From: Rutstroemia sp. NJR-2017a BVV2
Lineage: Eukaryota > Ascomycota > Leotiomycetes > Helotiales > Rutstroemiaceae
Length of the DNA stretch: 64,000 nt
Assembly: GCA_002946415.1 (NCBI GenBank)
Contig: NJPS01000012.1
Location: 310,001-374,000 of the forward strand
Reading direction: 5' to 3'
Shown: one piece after another, positions 21,511-36,235 of the stretch
Position numbering within the stretch: the first letter of the stretch is position 1
How the letters are laid out: every line of letters starts with the position of its first letter
Program-made: the position numbers and the translations under genes
Notes under the pieces: generated by a model
Databases searched by the model: none
What the model saw: only the letters and a program-made list of their open reading frames with translations
What the model was told of the DNA's origin: nothing

Positions 21511-23818
21511 TGTGGATGAAGGCAACCGAAAAATTTGCTTCTAGAGAAGGACAATAGTTGGGATGAAAAGGAAATTCTCGATGCGGAAACGAATGTAACT
21601 TTGCTGAGGACAACGTAGGCTCTTATGTTTACATGCTCGATCAAATACTACTCCATGACCCCAGTAGGAGCTCTAGACTGGCTCCTACAACGCGGCATCT
21701 TGTACCAAGATAGAATCTGGCTGTGTGGGAGTTAGAGGAGGCATAACTTAATAACGATCAATAAGGCAGTAACAACTGAGCCGTGTCATAATGACAACTT
21801 ACTTCGAGGCTTCGAGCTGTAGTTTGAGAATACGGTAATAGAAAATTGGCTGCAGGATAAGTCCGTGATTGGTGGGGGAGGGCTGCACATTGGGGTCGAA
21901 ATCCGGGGTGGACAAGGGCAAGATATGCACAGAAAGCCTCTAACAAGCCAATCCAGGCACAGCCTCTCAAAAAATGAAATCGGAGCAACCAGAACGCACC
22001 TCAGAATTTTTGAGGAGGAAGGGATATGATAAGCAATAAGCATAGGATCATCTCGGCCAAGATTTACCAGGGACTGTGAAGCTATCTGTGCTTGAAGTAT
22101 TTCTAGCTGGAAATCCTTTCCGAGGTGAGAATAAGCATTCGGAGTAATAGATACTGACCAAAATCTTGCTTAGCGAAGTCAATCGCAGCCGCGACCGGGT
22201 AACCCTTGGTTCCAAACGCAGACAAAACTGGTGCCTCAAGAGCCAAGAAAGAGTGGAAATAAAAGGATACTAGTAGTTATATATGACAGCCCCAACTTTC
22301 AGGTACGGGAAATCATCATCATGGTGGCAAAGCAGTGCATAATCTAATATGCGGCTGCATTAAAGCCAAATCGTTTGAAGGCGATGGCGAATTGATATAG
22401 GTGAGATTTCATATGCAGATGATGCTGTGTTGAAGGAAAGGCAGAAGTTATTGGTCGAAATCAGACCTGGCAAGGCATTTTCTTGTTGCAATAGATCACC
22501 AGGGGGTGCACTAACTACCCGACCAACTTCAAAACTTCGATATTCTCAATATCCAAATTTCATTTAAACAATCAGATATATAATCATACTGATTCTTAAA
22601 GTTCACTTAAACAATCAGATATATAATTGTACTTAAGTATATTATTAGTTCATAATGTTCAAATATTACTTAAACAATCAGAAGTTGGTCGGGTAGTTAG
22701 TACACCCCTGGTGGATAGACAATATATTGTGACAGAAGCTGTCATCCTCCCACATTAAGCTACCACTAGGGAGTACCAGATCCTCTGAACTGGGATTCGG
22801 ATGATCTCTAGAGCCGCAATTGCTTCATTATCCAGGATGGGGTTGCTTCGGACGAGGCTCAAGAAAGGCCTGGCACCAGGAAACACGACTACGTAGAGCC
22901 TCTTGCTAGTTATACATTCAGATAATTGATGTGCATAGAAACTTTTGCATCCATCAACACCAACTCTGGTATGACCCAAAGTCAGTTCTGTTACTTTGTT
23001 CTTTCGACAGGAGAATGTAAAGTAATTTTGCTAGTTAGCGTGAGGATGTAGACAGTTGTCCAACATATAGCCGACTCGAATGGGGAGAATAGAAGATAAA
23101 GGAATAGAGTACGAAGACGTCCATAACGGCGAAAGATATCGTCGTGAAAATGGATATAACGAGTGAGAGTAACCTTGCTGGACCGCCGTTTACCAGTGCA
23201 CAGGCAGCAGAATGGGAGATGTGCGCGAGGTGCATGGCAATATCATTGATAAAGCATTACCGACACACGATTCCGCATCGCAGAATGGGCAGCAAAATTC
23301 GAGATGAGATGGAGGATTAAGAAGCAAATGGCGATTCTGGGGAAAAGTCTCATCACTTGAGGACATCCCACTAGAAGAGTCATCGTTGATAGTCGCAGCA
23401 TATTGAATGCGATAAATAGCAGCAGCTTCGTTGAACACGATGACAACTTTGCTGGTGAGTCACTGTAATGCCGTGATTCTACGTACAACATCCACGCTTG
23501 GTCAGCAATTCAGAAAGCAAAAGAGCACAATTCATGTCAATATTAAATTGAAAGAGGACCTCGAGAGGGCTTAGTCGGTTTTGCTCCGTACATTGTTGCG
23601 AATTTCATGACTCACCACTACATGTCAAAACGATAAAATTGACAAATGGGAGTCACTACGAGAAAGAAGATTTAATAGAAATAGGTAGTTCTGGTGTCGT
23701 GGTCGGCACCTCGCCTACTGTAGAACCAACAATCTCCCTAAATACCAAACCCGACTCCACAACATCTGTTCCCTTCTTTTCGTTGTAAACCAGCACACAA
23801 CCAAATCTCTCATTCTCC
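21511..23818. other. Intergenic, contains MITE-like element
   Basis: Apart from the inverted-repeat element at 22492-22717 there are only short ORFs. On the minus strand 22755-23500 has several partly hydrophobic frames of 66-82 codons without a common phase, start or motif. They could be remnants of a gene but are not supported as one. Confidence 0.45.
22492..22717. mobile_element. MITE-like element with 35-bp terminal inverted repeats
   Basis: Left end 22496-22530 and right end 22681-22715 are inverted repeats of 35 bp. The inner 21 bp are identical (core TAACTACCCGACCAACTT) and the outer part CACCAGGGG/CCACCAGG is nearly so. Both ends are flanked by TA (22492-22493 and 22716-22717), compatible with a TA target duplication as for Tc1/mariner-pogo elements. 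The interior, about 150 bp, is AT-rich, non-coding, and holds three direct copies of TTAAACAATCAGA (about 22564, 22607 and 22670). No transposase is encoded, so it is a non-autonomous element. The exact superfamily is inferred from the ends only. Confidence 0.75.
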
Positions 23819-25460
23819 ATGCCCAAGAAGAGATTTACCTCCCAGTATTCCAAGCCAGCAAGCACCGTTCATCCGTCCCTCAATTCTCCATCGACGAGCG
23901 GATCTTCTGGATCCCAAAATCGTACGTCATTCAAGTTGCCCCAATCCCAATACCCCGCCATCTCCCCAAATCTAACCAGCTGCTACCATAGGGAACAATG
24001 AATCCTCCACGCCCAGCGTGAACGAACTCCTCCTCTCCTTCCGCAAAATTGGCATTTCCCCCCAAGCCCAAGCACGCGCTGCCTCTTCACTTTCCCCTAC
24101 TCCCCACACGCTACCACCGCAGATCCGCCACCTACTCTCGCAGCCGGAAACTCCTGTCCCACGCCCGCGACGCCGCGACCGTAACCGCCGGTTCGATGCG
24201 GATGGACGAAGGGTACCGGCCGGACCGGCTCCGCCTAGAAGTTGGCTAAAGAGCAGTATACACGCACCTCCTGCTGTGCGATCGCGACATTTGTCGGGGG
24301 AAGGTGGCGAGGACAGAATAATACTTCCTGATCATGTCGATTATTTTCCTGGGTTGCCCGACATCGCTAGTGGCGACGGCATTGGAAAGAGCTTGTTGGA
24401 TACTTGTTTAAGGAGTTTGGCACGTAATTGGGAAGAGATGAGCTTATGGGAAAGGAACAATTTGGCGATCTTGCCGACACGGATTAGAATGGCACTTTTG
24501 AGTTATCTGGCAGTTTATGGACCCGACGATGGAGTTGGATATCAAGCATTGAAAGATTTGCTGGTATCACCCGTCGAAGAGACCGAGGATAAGGAAACCG
24601 CAGAAGACGATGGTATGCAAGCAGGAGATTGGGAGGAGGAAATCGATGGAAGATTAGGCGGTCATAACGATGACTTTTTCCGTCTCGATTTGGGCGGCTC
24701 CATTGGACGATCCGTGGGCTTGAAAAAACTTGGGAACCTTCTCACAGCCAAAGAGAACAACCTCTCTGTACCACTACCTCATCTTACCCACCTCTCACTC
24801 TCACATCCCTCGCCATCAGTATCCTGGCCTAAGCTCCTATCAATCACGCCACATCTTCGCACACTAACCCACCTCTCTCTTGCATATTGGCCACCTCCAT
24901 CTCTTACACCTAATTCCTCGACTGCAGTGTTCCAGAGCCCTCATACACATATGAGGGATGTACAATATGGTGCGTCGAATTACTACTCCAGGAGCTTGGA
25001 CGGCGATTATAGCGAAGGGGCTCTTGTCTTGAAACGATTGGCAACGGGATGTTATGGACTGGAGTATTTGGATTTAGAGGGATGCGAGGAGTGGATAGGA
25101 GCGCTTGTGGTAGAAGGAGGGGATGGTATCGATTGGGGACGTATGTGGAATCGATTGAACATGCTCGTTCTGAAGAGTGGGATTACGCTAGAAAGCAGTC
25201 CTGATTCACCTTCTGGGAGCACGAACACGCCAGAGAAGAAGCTGTACATTAGGGCCAGACAGGAGACAATCGAAGTGGGGAAGTATGTGAATAAGGAGAG
25301 GAAGAAGAAAGGGTTGCCGTGGGTGGACATCATCGTTGACCCGGAGATTGAGGGTGCATCTAAAGGGATCACAGTTCCGAGGGTTGAACCTCAATTGGTC
25401 AGGCAGCCTTTGGATGATGGTATGAATGCTGCATTGGTAAATAGTGCTTGGGAGTTCTGA
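23819..25460 (+). CDS. Conserved fungal protein with leucine-rich-repeat-like region
   Basis: Two exons, 23819-23921 and 23992-25460, join in phase (CGTACGT donor, CCATAG acceptor) to 523 residues. It begins MPKKRFTSQYSKPAST. A short Ser-rich N-terminus leads into TPSVNELLLSFRKIGIS and a Pro/Arg-rich stretch with PPRSWL. This arrangement is seen in a widespread, uncharacterised Pezizomycotina family that databases sometimes label tafazzin without good reason. The second half has irregular leucine-rich segments (LPHLTHLSLSHPSPS, HLRTLTHLSLAYWPP, CYGLEYLDLEGCEEW), as in F-box/LRR proteins, but no F-box is seen. No acyltransferase HxxxxD motif was found, so the tafazzin label is not supported. 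Basic segments and lack of signal peptide suggest a nuclear or cytosolic protein. Confidence 0.85.
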
Positions 25461-28400
25461 TGAGGAAGAGGAAGACCAGGGGGGCATTCCAAGATCCGCG
25501 CTTTTCATAGAATAGGCAGAGTAGATATTCATAAAGATGATTCGAATGAATAAATTCTATTTCAAAGATCTTTTCCTGTGCGGGCCGAGCTTCAGACAAG
25601 AGGACGAAATGGGGGGGGCTACGATACCAACATTATTGTGACCTCAGCACCAGACAAATGCCTCTTGCAACAGCAGTGAACTTCTATATCATCTTTCTTT
25701 TTTTCTATACGATACGATTAATGACACTAGGTCATCCACCAGTTCAATCATAAGTTGTTATTCACATCATGAAGCTCATATATTCCGCCTCATCTCTATT
25801 TCATTCTCGAGTCTAAGGCTCACCACTCCTCGATTTCTCTCATCCCTCAACCCTCCTGTTCCGTCACTGATCTAAAACCCAGTCCTTCCACTCGTTCCCA
25901 TCCAATCCTTTCCATCTTATCCTTTCCTATCCTCCCATCCCGCATGAATCGCATCTCATACTCGCAATGCAACGTCCCATCACTGCATCCCCTTCCCTTT
26001 CCCTGCTCTCAACCTCGGTCAAACTCCCTAATCCTTCCAAACTCTAATCGTATGACTCAATATACAAAAGATAACTATCCGAAGGAGGCACAGAAAGGTA
26101 ATAGAGGAATCCCGATAGCATGGTTGAGAGAAACGCGGCGGGGTTGGAGGTTGTATATATATGGTTTGAAGCACTAGGTGAGGCGAAGTAGAGAAGCGCC
26201 GAGATCAGTCCGACGGTTTGATAATAATCCTAGATGGTGTTGTAGGGGATAAAGGCAAAGAAGGTGGAGAGTAGAGTGGAGTTAGTTAGATGAGGCAGTA
26301 GATACGTAGAAGGCAAGAGAGGAGAGGGGTTCTGGCTTGGACTTGGGATTCATATTGTTCTACTAGATAGGGGGTCTTATGTCCACACAACTGACGAGAA
26401 TGTCGAAAATTACAGATTCATCGATACATTTAGGCGTCTACATGAATTCATAACATTGAGACTTTGTGACCAGAAATGATTCCATAGACAACTGCATCCA
26501 AGATCTATAATTTGATGCACTCGAATTCCGAGTTCCTTAAAGTCACTTGCGGAGAACTTGCTCCTCAAAGTCAAGATTGGAGTGGACGTAGAGTTCAAGA
26601 GGCGTTCTACCTAGGGATAGCTCCCTGGGCTCACCGTTTCGCATTTGGATAGCAGAAAGCGAGTGCACAAGCCGAAGCTAGCCCCAGGATACGACGGCAC
26701 AACGTCCTTCTTTCTTTGCATCAACAAGACAGAAACAGAGTTCAAGGGACATACTTTAGCTTGCCATGGCGTATGGGGAAAGGGACTAGGAGAAGGAAGA
26801 CCTATGCCAACTCAAAGACGGATATGCTTGCGGAAGTCAAAAACAGATCAGATGGCAGGACCTTGAAACAAGGTTAAAATGCAACGTTAGGTCCTGCAAG
26901 TAATGAACCTAACCTACGCATAGACGCCCTTCTCAGTAAGAATATGGAGCGAAAGTCTAATGTAGTCCAAAGTCTAAATCCCTAAGCATGTCAAATCCGT
27001 ATAGCTTCATTCGAACCCCAGGATCTACACATCCGTAGCCTGCATCCATCTTAGAAGGACGTCTGTGCCTAGCTGACGTGGCTGACAAACGAGCGAACGA
27101 ACGGACAACCCTGAGATCAGCGCATCTGAGTACCGTTAGCGTGGGGCAATTCGATAGTTCACCTAGTGGCTAGCTTCCCTGATACCGAACATGCTAGATT
27201 ATGGTACTACAGCTCAGCTAGAGCTGCCTGAAATATAACTCAATGTAAGATGGAAAGGGGGGAGGCTTGAGGATCGCTCCGAATGGAAAAAAAAATCAAA
27301 TTGGCAACGGCAGGTAACGTGTCACTAGACTTATGGGCTTTAGCAGATAACGAGATGTTGTTTCGTAGTTCCCTTATACCGCGAGGATGAATGAATGAAT
27401 GTATGAATGAACAAATAAACAGGGAATACTATGGAGAAGACAATCAAGGCAGAGCAGACCGAGCACTTTGTGTAGCCAAACTCCAACCCCACTAGCTCTC
27501 TCTCCTGCCTGCCGCAATGCTAGCTTTCAATTCATATCTCGACTCTGTACGCCCACGTTTCGTTAGTTCATCGGGTTCTATTCATTCATCATCATCAGCC
27601 TCATGTAACATATGCAGGCATCCCGGAATGCTTTGGAACTAGCGGGGATTCATGATTTTCCGTTGTTTTCAAGGAGGAGGGGGCGGTTCGGAAATGTCTT
27701 CGATATGATTCTGACACGCATGCATACCGATCTGCACTGTTGATGCTGCTTGTATGGGCAAACAAAAATTTCCCAGACGAAGGGTCCGAGTGATGATGCA
27801 GGTATGATCCCATGCTGCAAGCTAGCTATTTCGCTGCGCAGGATAGGGATGTGTGATAACCGAGTGGGCGAGGATTGCTCTCTCGTATATTTCAGAAGAT
27901 TGGCTGTGAGGGGAGAAGGAACATGTGATTTCTTCGTGCTTTATGTATGTCCGCCCAACGATGAATGAAAACCGGACACTTCATGATGCTTCGCCTTGCT
28001 TTACCTGCTTGCTGTCCCCATGCGCGCCGTCCACCTGCCCACCCTGCTTGTTGGGAGCTCGCGAACATCAAAGGATCTTCCAGTGTGAAGATTAAGTCGG
28101 TGATTTCTCGGCGATCGTTCCTTCCACTAGAGGTTATAAGATTACCTCCACGCCGGAAAACACCCACCTGACCTTAGACTTATCCTTTTACCCTGCATGA
28201 TAGTAACGCCAGAACTGCATATTAACAAGAGGCGTCTTACGACAACGCAACGAAAGGATCCACCTTATCTCCCGATCGACCCTTTCCCTTGCCTTGTCTT
28301 GGGCTTGTATCATCCAAAGACGTATCGAAAACAAAGTCCAATCACAATACATCCCGAATGCTCAGTGTTTAATGTGCCCTACCTCAACCCAACCTAAGCT

Positions 28401-31400
28401 TAGAGATCTGAAACCCACGCCACCAATGAAACCTGGATATCAAATGCGCCTACTCTTCAACATTACCTATCTCCAAGAGTCTAACACATTCCACTCTCAA
28501 ATCATCTGGACCCTACCAACCACTAATGTCAATATGAGTTGGAGGCATCATACGATGGGTGGAAGGGCGAAAGCCGAAAGAGAAAGAGAGTCAAGACTCA
28601 AAACTTTCCGAAATCTTGATTTTGGTCATCCATCTCAGGGTCAAAGCAAATGACAAATCCCATAGGCCAATACCATCTTACGGAAGTAGCTCCGTCTGAG
28701 GGAAAGAAAGTATCGCGCGAGCCATTGTTACGCAGCAGGTAGCCGCATGACCTTTGGCTACACAAAGGGCGGAGAGTAGGAGGCACAATCCTAAGCCGAG
28801 TTGAAGATTGGAGGGAATCTGTACGTCGCCATCTTGCTAGCTTGCTAAGAAATGAGTGGCTGATTTTGTTCCCCTGTGAGAATTGCTTCTCCTTCTCGTG
28901 ATTGCCATTATTTGACAACAATCCCGAGAGTCCGGTAGGATGGTGGGAATGGTGGGATTTCCTGCTGGAAACATGTCGGTTTCGCTTTCGGCATCTTTAG
29001 ATTCGGTTCGTAATAATAGTTTATAGTATGTTATACATCCTATCAAGCATGTATTGTGTTCTCTTGGCCCGCAGCAGTCGGAAATACCTCATAGAATGGA
29101 CGAGGATTGGCGGATTGTTCCGAGGCCTGGGAGCTCAGCGCGTTGATACAGATAGGAGTATGTGTACGAAACATGCAGGTGCTTATGAAAGTCTTTGTTT
29201 GGACTTCTGGGAAAGCCGTGCTGAAACAATGGAAACGGGGGATATGTCGAGAGCATCGATAGGAGTCGTATTGTAGCTGAGAAGGTTCATAGGTTCTATG
29301 TGACGGTTGTGAGATTAGATTTGATAGATCACTCAGGATTAAGGTTGATCTTGCTTTGAATCTCACTCCTCCCTGAAAGGGGCATGAATAGGTCAGGGTC
29401 CAGTATCACCTTCCATAACCTTAACGTCCGTAGACAGTAGGTACTGAGATGTACGAAGTATGTCGATGTCGTGAATGGATATGTGATAATGCACATAGAG
29501 AAAAGGCATAGGCATAAAGCCGAACATGGAAGGTTTCGGGTCGGCAGAAGGACGGGCACCAGTACAAATCGGGACTAGACGGGCTGTCCCAAGGTGGACA
29601 TCCATATAATTGGCTCGAAGACCAGAAAATATGGGAACTCCCTGGATCTCGATAATTGCTGGGCATGTAAGCTTGGAAACGGGAAAAGCCTTGCGCGCAC
29701 AAACTGTAGCTTCAGTGTAAGGTTACAGCAGTACGGTTGTACCATACCACCTACACTGAATGCTTAAGTGCAAACATCAATAAGTATCATCAGCAGTAGT
29801 TGATGAGCTTGTATCGAACGTACGAGCGACAGATGAAGGTCCGTTCACGAAGACCAGGGACGCGTGGGTGAAATATGGGAAAAGGTCCTGGGTGAAAGGG
29901 AGATTATTCTCCTTTATTACGTTTGCCTATGGTTGGTTGCTGGGTTTTGCCGGAGTATTCATATTCGAAGGCCACTAAGTAATCGTATGGCCGCATTTTC
30001 AGCCTTTTTGTCCCCGCATGATGCTATCATCACGGCATCAATGATCGCGGCGCCCAGGGTGCATGAGAACAGCTAGAACACTTGGGTAAGTTCCTAGGTA
30101 TCTACAAGAGCCACTACGAACCTCTCCAATGAGCGATCATACTGTTCCTATCTCTCCTTCTAGCTATCCTCGGCTTTCCCTTCCATTAGAGGTGTGGTTC
30201 TCTCGTAGTGAGAAGAATGATATAATGCCTGCAAGGTACATCGGTGCTTCTTCATCTGCACGCACGGAATTGTTAGGAAAAGGAACTTGAGTATGCATAA
30301 GACGGCACAATTGGAAAGGCTCACGATACCATACTGAATTGGTCCGAGTGCTTACACCCTCCCTGGTACATATCTGATGTACCTATCAGGTAGTATCCGG
30401 ATGTACAAGACTCACACTTACATACTCGCTAAAGCAGCCATGTCCCGATGTTGACGCATCCATCATCGATTTTCCCTGCTCTTAATAACCTTGCCGTGAG
30501 AATAAAGCAAAACAACAGGACGAAAGGCATCAATGACCTTGTTGAGTCCATCCAACATTGGTCTGTCGCCGTTATATTGAAAAAGCCTTCAATCTTCTGC
30601 GTTTGGTCCAGCTCAGGCCCAAAAGCGAATACCGAGGAAGCCAGCTAACGGCACATGAAAATAACCACCCGACTGTGCAACCGTTGGCCAAATCCCAATC
30701 AGAAAAAGCAAAAAAGGCAAGCGAAAAAACTGAGGGAAATTGTTGAGGGAAGAAACTACACCGGCTGATTGGGCGCTCCCGGAAATGGGTGTGTTACCTG
30801 GGGTGGTTCTTGTCTCGAACGGAAAAGATTTATCATATGGTACAGAGATCGCGGACACTACACAACACAATAGAGCACTGCAGTACCGCTGCCGTGAAAC
30901 GTTTCTTGAGTGGAATTCCTGGACGGGCTGGCGTGAAGAAGGAGGCTGATTTTGTCCCCTTCATTGTCAGTAGCTGGAGATCTCACCCGACCGTCATGAC
31001 TACCTTAGCAGCGAATCTCCACTCCACACAATGTTCTCTTCAATCCTGCGAAAATTGATTGATATCAATCCACCGTTGAGGGTTTCAAAGGAACGACACA
31101 CCCCGGCCCGGGCCGGCACTTTCAATGGCATGCTGCAACAAACAGGGTCTGCGAAAGTTTTTGTTTCTGGCCCGGCGCTTTCATTCTCTCAACAAATGAA
31201 TGGTCGACGGAAATTTTACCTGCCTGCCCAGCTTTCAATCGAGATCGATAGTTGAGTCAACGATCTATATTTATCTATCGGGACGCGTGATTAACTCCTC
31301 TTTCAAGCTGTGCAAAATGCAAACACCATCCTGATTTCGCGCTCTAGGATGTCAAGGTGAAATCGTTTGTTTGGTAAAGTCCGAAGGATATGGTTAGGAG

Positions 31401-34400
31401 AAGTAGAAGTTATTCCTGGGATTTGCAAAGCACGATTCACGTGGCTAGCAGGAGGGTGTGTTCCGGCACCGTGCAGCAAGCCTTGATGCAGCTTATGTTT
31501 GAGAGCGTGACCCAAAAGGCGGCGCGGCATCATTATGCTTGGCTGCATGGGGGAAGGCGGTGGCTGCATGCCTATGATAGGCTGTAGACCTTTATGGCTT
31601 TTGAAATACGAGGATCCCTATTCGTAAAGAAATTATGGTGGATGATTAGGATCTCCAAGAAATAGTGGACTATCTTTCCCCTCTACGCTACGAAAACGAA
31701 ACTAGACGCGGGGAAGTAGATGGCCATGCATGAACAGCCAACTAAAATTGTGGGCGTGTCCGTGCTTCGGTATCGAAACTGCTTCCAGTTGAAAGCTGAT
31801 TGATATATTTCTGCTGGGCCGTCGACACTGGTTGGTAGAAGATGTGCTTTTCGAATAAAAGCACCCAAGCATGATGGCAGGCCAAATCGGTCTAGGATGA
31901 TGAATGAGAAGGCCGTGGGAACTTTCCGTGACTGAACAGCTGCAGTACAACTTCATTACGATGTCGAAGGGGGTCGCCGGATCAATCCCTTCTCACCATA
32001 CCTTAAAGTGAAGCACCTCTTCCCACCCTGTAGGGCCAGATTTATAAATTATCACTGCCTTATCAAAACCATGTTGAGACTATATTAAGTAGCTTTTGTG
32101 TTTGTTTAGTAGCAAATATAGACTAGACGGAGTGAGTTAGCTATGGTACTGAAGGATGCAGATAAGACGTCTCAATTTGAGTGGATTGGAGGCGTAGAAA
32201 TGTCAGACATTTTGCAGAGAAGCAGCTGATACTCGTCCAGCGGAAGGCACAGTATCTGATCCTGCCTCTGACTCGGCCAATCAGACACTAAAGTAGACTA
32301 AGGAAAGCCACATCCGTGAAAGATTGATCTGTATCGAAAGAGCAATCTTGTGAGAGGGTCACAGAATTACGAGAATGATTAACGAATGTGGGCATCCTTC
32401 TGCTTTGAACAGGAGTATCTTTTGAGGGTCTGAGACAAAAGACGATAAACTCCGATGGTCTCATGTCGTAGTGATAAGAAGGCCCTTCTCAAAGGTTGTT
32501 GAAATTGAGGGGCCAAAATAAGTGTCGGTAGTTGAATGGCGCTGTGAACATTTAGGGCTCAAAAGTGCGCTGTACCATAGTTAACTTTCAGGGGCTTAGG
32601 GATAAACACTCATAACTCTATTTTGGTAGTAATAGTTAACAAATAAACTTTCTTTCCTCACCGAACTAACACGTGTCGAAGTACGACGAGCTCAATCAAA
32701 GAGAACAATCAATTGTATAAGCTTAGAGCTGCTAAGTCCAAAAGAAAGGAGATAGGATGTCGACAGCCTAACAGCCTTCCTAGTAGGAAGACCTGAGTCC
32801 AACTAAGAAGATGTAGTATCACAAAGGTCGAAGACCCTCAATCCTTGTCCTAAAATGAAAGCCAGATCATCGACAATAATCCTATTGGCTGTGGACATGC
32901 ATATCTTCTGCAAATTCATATGGAGGGATATATTGGCGTTGTTTCAATGGCGCAATGGCGCCTGTCGACGGCCATACAATTCCTCCGTCACTGACCAATG
33001 GTTATCTTTCCTTCGATATACGAGTTGCATCCAGACATATTGCCACTTAGACGCTTAATGTGGTCCAATTGTAGTGAGTTTCGTTTTGGGGGTTGTTTTG
33101 GCTTGAAAGTGACTGACGGCCAGCGTGTCTCTCCGCGCCGCTGATGCTTTGTGAGGAATCAGCTGCGAGGCGTTTGTAGTGCTTCGGGCGTCCTTGCCGG
33201 GAATGGACCTGATGTATGTGACTGGTCATATTCGGCCGATCATAGTTGATTTGGCCCACGAAATCAAACATAAACTTTCAAGGAAAATATATATTGTGTT
33301 CCTGCGTCGACGAACCAACCCTTCCAAGGGTCTACCTCTGAATAGATCCCCAAATTGGATTGCTACTATGCATTAGATCTTTCACATTGACTGGACTCTA
33401 TCCGGAGCAGCTGTTGATCTTCCGCTAGATCTTGGTGTCATGTTGCGCGCTTGTCTTGTCATCAAAGCTTAAAGAAAGCTAAACGATCAAGTCTTTCCTA
33501 TCAAAGTATTAGCCAATTTCAAGAGCACTATCACCCCCTTCTTGAATTTTGCGCAACGTTTTATTTGCCCGAAATCTTTATTGACTCAGACTCAGAGTTC
33601 GTACGAGTCCAATTCGGTACCTCCGGCTTTGGTAACGTTAAGTCTAGTTCCAGAAGATTGGAGCTCACGAAGATCACGTCGAGCTTGATTCGCAAAGTAA
33701 CTGATATGTAACTCGAAGAAGCTTCTTCTTGGGAACTCCACGTGTTGATCATTATCATAATTAAGGTCATTCGAACCAAACTTGTCGGCGTTAGTAGGAA
33801 TCCTGGGATATCATATATCTCTCGAATTCCTTCTGGGGATACCTGCATTGCAACATATCAGCGCGTCATCCTTCAAGGAACTTATTCCAGTCAAACATCG
33901 TATTCAATATCAATATTACTTCACCAGAAAGTCATCTAAGAGCTCAAGGATTTCAAGAATCTTAGCTACATACTACATCAAACCATCCATTAACACAATT
34001 TGCTCGGGTAGCAAGGTCAACCACCACCAAGATTGTCGATATCGCCAACTTCATTTTGCAGTACAAAGCTTAGCTAGACAAGCTGGCAGCCTCACTACTT
34101 GACATAAAGAGGTATGTGAAGAATAATTGTCAGTACTTATTTCTATTTTCATTGTCTATTAACCGGAGCGTCGGATCAGCCGTGCATTTGAGATCCCAGC
34201 CCACGTTATACCCTTTCGGTGAAGGGGCATAATAGCTACTCATTCATACCATACAGCGTTTTGCACCATTCCGAAATCGCCCTGCTTGCATTCACAGGCT
34301 CTCAAGCGATCCTTGTTTCTTTCTATCGGAAATCCTTTGTACATCTTTCCAACAGTTTTCGTGCATTTCGGTCTGAGGAATTATCTGCAATTCTCCGCAC

Positions 34401-34678
34401 AGCTACTGTTCCAATTGTCCTCGAGCGGATTATTCCCCGAAGAAAGCTGGATACAAAAGAAAGGGGATATCTCAATCAAAGGAGCAAGAAAAGTCGTTCC
34501 TGCTTGAATACTTCGACTTCAACCTCTCCAGCTGGAAACGTGTGATCAAGCCCGGATGTACAGTACTTGTCTGTACCTTTCTTACCTCCAGAGTACATGT
34601 GATAATCGTCCACACAAACTGCACCCACAGCATCTACCACACGGTCCACACCAGGTTCTACCGGTACTCAATATACCC

Positions 34679-34716
34679 CATACGCACACCCACACCCACG
34701 CACACCCATATATATA
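34679..34716 (+). repeat. CACACC/CA-rich simple repeat
   Basis: Imperfect CACACC run with CACGCACACC and a following TATATATA stretch. Ordinary microsatellite in non-coding DNA. Confidence 0.6.
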
Positions 34717-36062
34717 CAACATCCAGCTTACCTACACATCTTACGACATCCGAGACAGCTGTCCAATACCCGTACTCAGTTTGGGATCTCCGATCTAAAG
34801 ACGGGTACCCTACTGCACGGCTCGACCTTTTCAGTGACCGCATTTCCTTTTACTTTTGCAGGGTTTCGGTCGGCTACAGGCACTCGGCCCCCAAACGTCC
34901 AGAGAGGAGGATCGGCAGCCATTGAGAGATCTTCATTATCCTGTCAACGGTCCAGGCCATACCACCTCCGAACCCACTCGACGCACTAAACCATCATTGT
35001 CAGCGGCGGAAGCAAGTTCCAGCATCCACGCCCAACGCCAAAAGAACCCCTTGAAAGGCTACTTTATTTCCATTGCGACAGTAGCAACAGGAGTACGGTA
35101 CGGAGTGGGTCCGCGCGACAAGGCAAGATCCGGAAGCGCAAGGGAAAATCAAGCAGGCAATAAGCAAACATACGAAAATAGTGATTGGACACCACCATAC
35201 CATCGAATCATCGCCATTGTTACTGAAGGAAAGTAACTCTCAAAGCGTCACAAATAGATATCAATTATTAAAAGGTTCCTTTGAATTCCTTCAAGGCTGC
35301 GGATATTTACCAAGTCTTATCACCCCCTCGCAACCTCCTTGTAATCGACATAGCTGCACGATTTTCAGCAACACTTTCTCGCCGCGCTTTTCTACCTTCC
35401 TTGCTCGTAAGGATTCGAAAGCAGCCGGGACGGGTAGGGAATCAACCAAAAATCAATTTCATCCATCCGGGACGTTGAATAGACGGACGGTACTGCGAGG
35501 GTATTCCTGGCGATTTCGTGCATATTACTACTCCATTGCAGCCGTCGCAGCATAAACCTATTTCTCGATACTCCTTTTGGAAGTCTGCGAGATTGAACCC
35601 TGTAGATTCTACGCTGGTTCGAACTCTCTTACAGGCACTCTATCATTGCCCGCATCGCCCTCAGCCTGTTATTCGCTGGGTGCTGCAGTGCATTCGCGGT
35701 GGATACTCTGACACCTTTCGGACTGTTTTTCCAAGGGCCGTCGCTCTACCTTGGACCTGGCATCTGGAAACATAAGGATTCAGCAGTGACGCGCAGTACA
35801 GCAGCGATATTCACTCGCCCCCAAAAGGGAGAAGCAAACTGCAGTAGCATCATAGCCTAGCTAACCCAAGCAAAATTCCATTCGCTCCAAAGGAAGGTCT
35901 GGAATCCAATCTGGAGGGTCCTGCAGGTAGTAAGTGCACCGGCTGTCGCATTAATCTTCCAGTGCATAGACAAACCGTACCGTGCACAGCAACCAGGCGA
36001 CGGCCAAGAATAGCAAATTGACACTTCTTCATTCGCGCAACGGCACATACAGAAACGGCAAC

Positions 36063-36066
<4 letters not shown>

Positions 36067-36100
<34 letters not shown>

Positions 36101-36103
36101 CAG
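36067..36103 (+). repeat. CAG trinucleotide microsatellite
   Basis: About ten successive CAG units followed by CAACAG. It lies in non-coding sequence in the presumed leader/promoter of the NDT80-type gene. The frames across it (poly-Ser, poly-Gln or poly-Ala) are all short, so it is not treated as coding. Confidence 0.8.
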
Positions 36104-36235
36104 AAGCATTGACGGCATTGGTGACGGTCAGCAAAACAATACGGAAGACGCCTCCATTGAAACAAGCAGCAGTAAGGCAGAGGCAACGCAAGGCAACGCA
36201 TAAGGCAAAGTGCAGCCAAAAGAGAAATTCTCAAT

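Noticed and set aside
24018..25460. Tafazzin label for the leucine-rich protein
   Set aside because: No HxxxxD acyltransferase motif or membrane anchor; leucine-rich segments point elsewhere.
28294..28653. 119-codon ORF in the gene-poor region
   Set aside because: No domain and no neighbouring exons; expected by chance in 12 kb.
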